From Pseudomonadota bacterium (GTDB lineage Bacteria > Pseudomonadota > Alphaproteobacteria > Sphingomonadales > Sphingomonadaceae), in the NCBI GenBank assembly GCA_023422695.1, contig JAFAGN010000018.1, positions 32,098 to 96,097 of the forward strand: a DNA stretch of 64,000 nucleotides. The letters run 5' to 3'. The notes below the pieces were generated by a model. That model was not told where the DNA came from. It made no database searches and worked only from the letters and a program-made list of their open reading frames with translations. Position numbers and translations under genes: made by a program. Positions 61,566-64,000 of this stretch are shown here, in pieces (position 1 is the first letter of the stretch; each line of letters starts with the position of its first letter).

Positions 61566-62130
61566 CGCGGCGCATCTCGCCTAGCGGGTCATTGTTGCGC
61601 TTCGCTTCGCGCCACGCGCGAAGCTGACCCGCGATATAAGCGGCGGACTGACCGGCCAGCGGCGGATTGGCGGCATCGCCCACGCCGCCCACACCGTGGC
61701 ACGAGGCGCAGGACGGCAATCCCCGCGCGGGATCGCCCTCGTCGTAGATGCGCGCACCCGCCGGACTGCCGGCTTCGACGGGCCACGCCGCGGGCCTGAT
61801 CGCCGCGTAGAATGCCGACACTTTCGATCGGTCGCCGTCGCCGAGTTTGCGGGCGATCTCGCGCATCGCGGCATGCTCGCGGCGACCATTTGCATAATCG
61901 TCGAGCTGCCGATGGAGATAGCCCGCGTCGAGTCCGGCAAGGCGCGGCGCGTCGCGCCCGTCGCCTTCGCCCTGCAGCCCGTGACAGGTGAAGCAGGCCG
62001 CTTCGGCGCCCGCATCGCCCCCGCTCATCGCGATCGTCTCGCCCGTCGCGCGGAAGCGATCGGGCGGTGCGGGCGCTTGGCATGCGGACAGGAGGAACAG
62101 GAGGAGGAGGAGGAGGGGGGCTTTGCGCAC
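61390..62130 (-). CDS. Diheme c-type cytochrome lipoprotein
   Basis: A 246-residue protein. KAPLLLLLLFLLSAC is a lipoprotein signal. Two cytochrome c domains: CFTCHG near 46 with M for the sixth ligand near 80, and CASCHG near 140 with GEMRRVSR later. Cytochrome c4/c553 type, periplasmic electron carrier. The last 58 codons lie antisense over cytochrome b561 and encode a low-complexity tail, so the real functional end is near 61570. Convergent with the plus-strand cluster. Confidence 0.8.
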   Translation of the reverse strand: MRKAPLLLLLLFLLSACQAPAPPDRFRATGETIAMSGGDAGAEAACFTCHGLQGEGDGRDAPRLAGLDAGYLHRQLDDYANGRREHAAMREIARKLGDGDRSKVSAFYAAIRPAAWPVEAGSPAGARIYDEGDPARGLPSCASCHGVGGVGDAANPPLAGQSAAYIAGQLRAWREAKRNNDPLGEMRRVSRLLSDAELAAVSRHAASFPPHPPEARATSPAARRADPRNDVSEPRRRAAGSSRRGE

Positions 62131-62192
62131 GCTTCGGGAACCAATGGCCGCGCGAGGTGGTTCCCAAAGCGAAACGAGGACGGTGAACGGCT

Positions 62193-62558
62193 ATGAAAGG
62201 GGGCGCTGCGATTTCGGTCTTGATGCTGCTCGGCGCCTGCGCGCCCGCCCCGGTTGAAACGGCACCCGCCGACACGGACGCCGTCGCGCGCGGCCGCGAC
62301 GCAGCGGCGCGCCTCGGTTGCGGCGCCTGCCATGATATGCCCGGGATCGCTTGGCCGAAAGGACGCGTGGGACCGCCGCTCGCGGGCTTCGGCGCCCGCC
62401 CGCTGATCGCTGGCCGCCTCCCCAATCGCGCGCCCCAACTTGCCGCCTTCGTCACCGACGCGCCGGCAATGGTGCCGGGGACCGCGATGCCCGCGATACC
62501 AATGAAAAGAGCTGAAGCTGACGATATCGCCGCTTGGCTGCTGAGCCTCGATGACTGA
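62193..62558 (+). CDS. Small cytochrome c lipoprotein
   Basis: A 121-residue protein. SVLMLLGAC is a lipoprotein signal. Heme site CGACHD near 43, and a methionine ligand in TAMPAIPM near 101. A class I cytochrome c, probably the electron donor to the oxidase. The stop overlaps the start of coxB by 8 bases. Confidence 0.82.
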   Translation: MKGGAAISVLMLLGACAPAPVETAPADTDAVARGRDAAARLGCGACHDMPGIAWPKGRVGPPLAGFGARPLIAGRLPNRAPQLAAFVTDAPAMVPGTAMPAIPMKRAEADDIAAWLLSLDD

Positions 62559-63498
62559 GCGAACACTGCCTTCCGAAGGCTGGCCGCCCGCCGTCCTCGA
62601 TCCCGCCGGCCCTTATTCGGAGCCTGTGACCCTGCTTGCCTGGGTGCTGCTTGTCGGCGGAACCGTGATATTGGCGATCGTGGTTGGCGCTCTCTGGATA
62701 GCGCTGCGCGGATCGCCTCGGCTCAAGACGCGGCTTGGCGGCGAGAAGGCGATCTGGATCCTGGGATTTGCCTTCCCCTCGGTCGTGCTCACGGGCCTGC
62801 TCGTATGGGGCCTATTGCTCACCAGTTCGCTTTCGGCGGCACGCGTTCCCGTGGGCGCCATGCGCGTGAAGATCATCGGCGAGATGTGGTGGTGGCGGGT
62901 CCATTATCAGGATGGGCAGGGCCGCGAGACGCTGCGCGACGCAAACGAGCTCCACATCCCGGTAGGGCAGCCCGTCCTGCTCGAACTCGAAGCGGCCGAC
63001 GTCATCCACAGCTTCTGGGTGCCGCGGCTCGGGGGCAAGATGGACATGATCCCGGGGCGCACCAATCGCCTGCTGATCGAGGCCGATGCGCCGGGTGTCT
63101 ACAAGGGGCAATGCGCCGAATATTGCGGCGGTCCGCACGCGCTGATGGGTTTCGTGGTCGTGGCGCACACCCCGGCAGACTTTGCGCGCTGGCAGGCTTC
63201 GCGGCTCCCGTCGCAAGGCGCGGGCGGCGAGGGGCTTGCGCTTTTTCTGTCGAGCGGATGCGCTGCCTGTCACACGATCCGCGGCACGCCGGCGCGCGGG
63301 CTTGCCGGTCCGGATCTGACGCATGTCGGCTCGCGCAGGACGCTGGGCGCGGGCATATTGCCCAATAATCCGGGGACGATGGCGGGCTGGGTCGCCGACA
63401 GCCAGGCGATCAAGCCCGCGAACCGTATGCCCGCCTATCACCAGTTCAGCGGCGAGGAACTGCAGGCGCTCACCGCCTATATGGTCTCGCTCAAATGA
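62551..63498 (+). CDS. coxB: Cytochrome c oxidase subunit II, caa3 type
   Basis: A 315-residue subunit II with two N-terminal helices, the aromatic EMWWWRVHY near 110, the CuA site VIHSFWVP and CAEYCGGPHALM near 189 (two Cys, His, Met), and a fused C-terminal cytochrome c with CAACHT near 227 and MPAYHQFSGEELQAL near 291. The heme c fusion defines the caa3 form. Overlaps the subunit I start (ATGA). Confidence 0.92.
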   Translation: MTERTLPSEGWPPAVLDPAGPYSEPVTLLAWVLLVGGTVILAIVVGALWIALRGSPRLKTRLGGEKAIWILGFAFPSVVLTGLLVWGLLLTSSLSAARVPVGAMRVKIIGEMWWWRVHYQDGQGRETLRDANELHIPVGQPVLLELEAADVIHSFWVPRLGGKMDMIPGRTNRLLIEADAPGVYKGQCAEYCGGPHALMGFVVVAHTPADFARWQASRLPSQGAGGEGLALFLSSGCAACHTIRGTPARGLAGPDLTHVGSRRTLGAGILPNNPGTMAGWVADSQAIKPANRMPAYHQFSGEELQALTAYMVSLK

Positions 63499-64000
63499 GA
63501 TCGGAAACGGGGTTCGATCCCGCGCTTTATGACCGCTTCCCGACCCGGGACGAGCGACCGAGGGAAGAGGAAGAGGACCTCCGCCGTATCTGGTGCAAGC
63601 CCAAGGGCTGGGAATATCTGTTCGCGGTCAACAATAATTATATCGGCATCTATTATCTCGGAACCGCCTTTCTCTTTTTCCTGATGGCGGGGGTGCTCGC
63701 GCTGCTCATGCGTGCGCAACTCGCCGCGCCGATGCTCGAGATCCTGCCGCAGGGCACCTATAATCAGGTCTTCACCATGCACGGCACGGTGATGATGTTC
63801 CTCTTCGCGGTGCCCGCGGTCGAGGCGGCAGGCGTGCTCCTGCTCCCGCAGATGCTCGCGGCGCGCGATCTGCCGTTCCCGCGGCTGTCCGCCTATGCCT
63901 TCTGGGCCTATGCCGTCGGCGGACTTTGTTTTTTCGCTTCGATCTTCGTCGGGCTCGCGCCCGACGGCGGCTGGTTCATGTATCCGCCGCTGACGTCCAA
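63495..64000 (+). CDS. coxA: Cytochrome c oxidase subunit I, 5' part
   Basis: The first 168 codons of heme-copper oxidase subunit I, cut by the window end. An acidic N-terminal arm (DERPREEEEDLRR) precedes the first helix; NNNYIGIYYLGTAFLFFLMAG and QVFTMHGTVMMFLFAVP (conserved histidine that binds low-spin heme) are visible. ATG 63495 overlaps the coxB stop. The long N-terminal arm and arrangement suit the fused I+III form, but that part is outside the window. Confidence 0.9.
   Translation, partial: MRSETGFDPALYDRFPTRDERPREEEEDLRRIWCKPKGWEYLFAVNNNYIGIYYLGTAFLFFLMAGVLALLMRAQLAAPMLEILPQGTYNQVFTMHGTVMMFLFAVPAVEAAGVLLLPQMLAARDLPFPRLSAYAFWAYAVGGLCFFASIFVGLAPDGGWFMYPPLTS

Overview
The window is GC-rich, densely packed alphaproteobacterial DNA. 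Gene content points to a sphingomonad such as Sphingopyxis or Sphingomonas: usg, EcfG-type promoters (GGAAC-N17-GTT), alphaproteobacterial sigma-32 promoters and a dispersed repeat carrying the core GAAAGCGGACATT. No rRNA, tRNA or CRISPR array was found. This taxonomic call is inference.

Bases 1-21,000 are an accessory DNA-processing and defence island. It opens with a DUF736 gene, a family common in integrative elements, and a fused nucleotidyltransferase-HEPN protein. An ABC-type ATPase with a zinc-hook-like motif and a possible C-terminal anticodon-nuclease-like domain follows (2717-5359), then a hook-less SbcD/SbcC-like pair (5676-9433). The core is a minus-strand operon at 9863-20930: a TerB_N/TerB_C protein, a BrxD-like ATPase and an Lhr-like helicase, which is the gene set of the Shango anti-phage system. 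Behind them lie a WYL-TerB protein and an Upf1-like SF1 helicase. The TerB protein is unusual: it carries an N-terminal DUF805 membrane domain and three copies of an undescribed module of about 33 residues. I regard this extended, membrane-anchored Shango-like locus as the best candidate for an undescribed system here.

Bases 21,000-51,500 are a stress-tolerance and DNA-repair block. It holds a GroES/GroEL pair whose GroEL lacks the GGM tail, Hsp20, a DUF465 protein, Usg, DJ-1/PfpI, BON, CsbD, DUF3606, DUF1206 and DUF421 proteins, a TupA-like ATP-grasp, two mannose-nucleotide genes, phosphatidylserine decarboxylase, and an end-joining set (Ku; a LigD-ExoIII-2H phosphoesterase operon). Three genes share a heat-shock promoter pattern. 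Four have good EcfG-type promoters and several more have variants, so the block looks controlled by heat-shock and general-stress sigma factors.

Bases 51,500-58,300 hold a lone receiver, a three-gene two-component cluster (CHASE3 histidine kinase, Rcp1-like receiver, receiver-HWE/HisKA_2 kinase), a cation efflux protein, a flavin reductase and a DedA protein. Bases 58,300-64,000 carry a PQQ-type sugar dehydrogenase lipoprotein with a DUF2231 membrane partner, then a respiratory cluster: CtaG, cytochrome b561, two c-type cytochromes, a caa3-type CoxB and the start of CoxA, which runs off the window.

Two genes, an epoxide-hydrolase-like alpha/beta hydrolase and a CinA-family gene, each carry an apparent one-base deletion.
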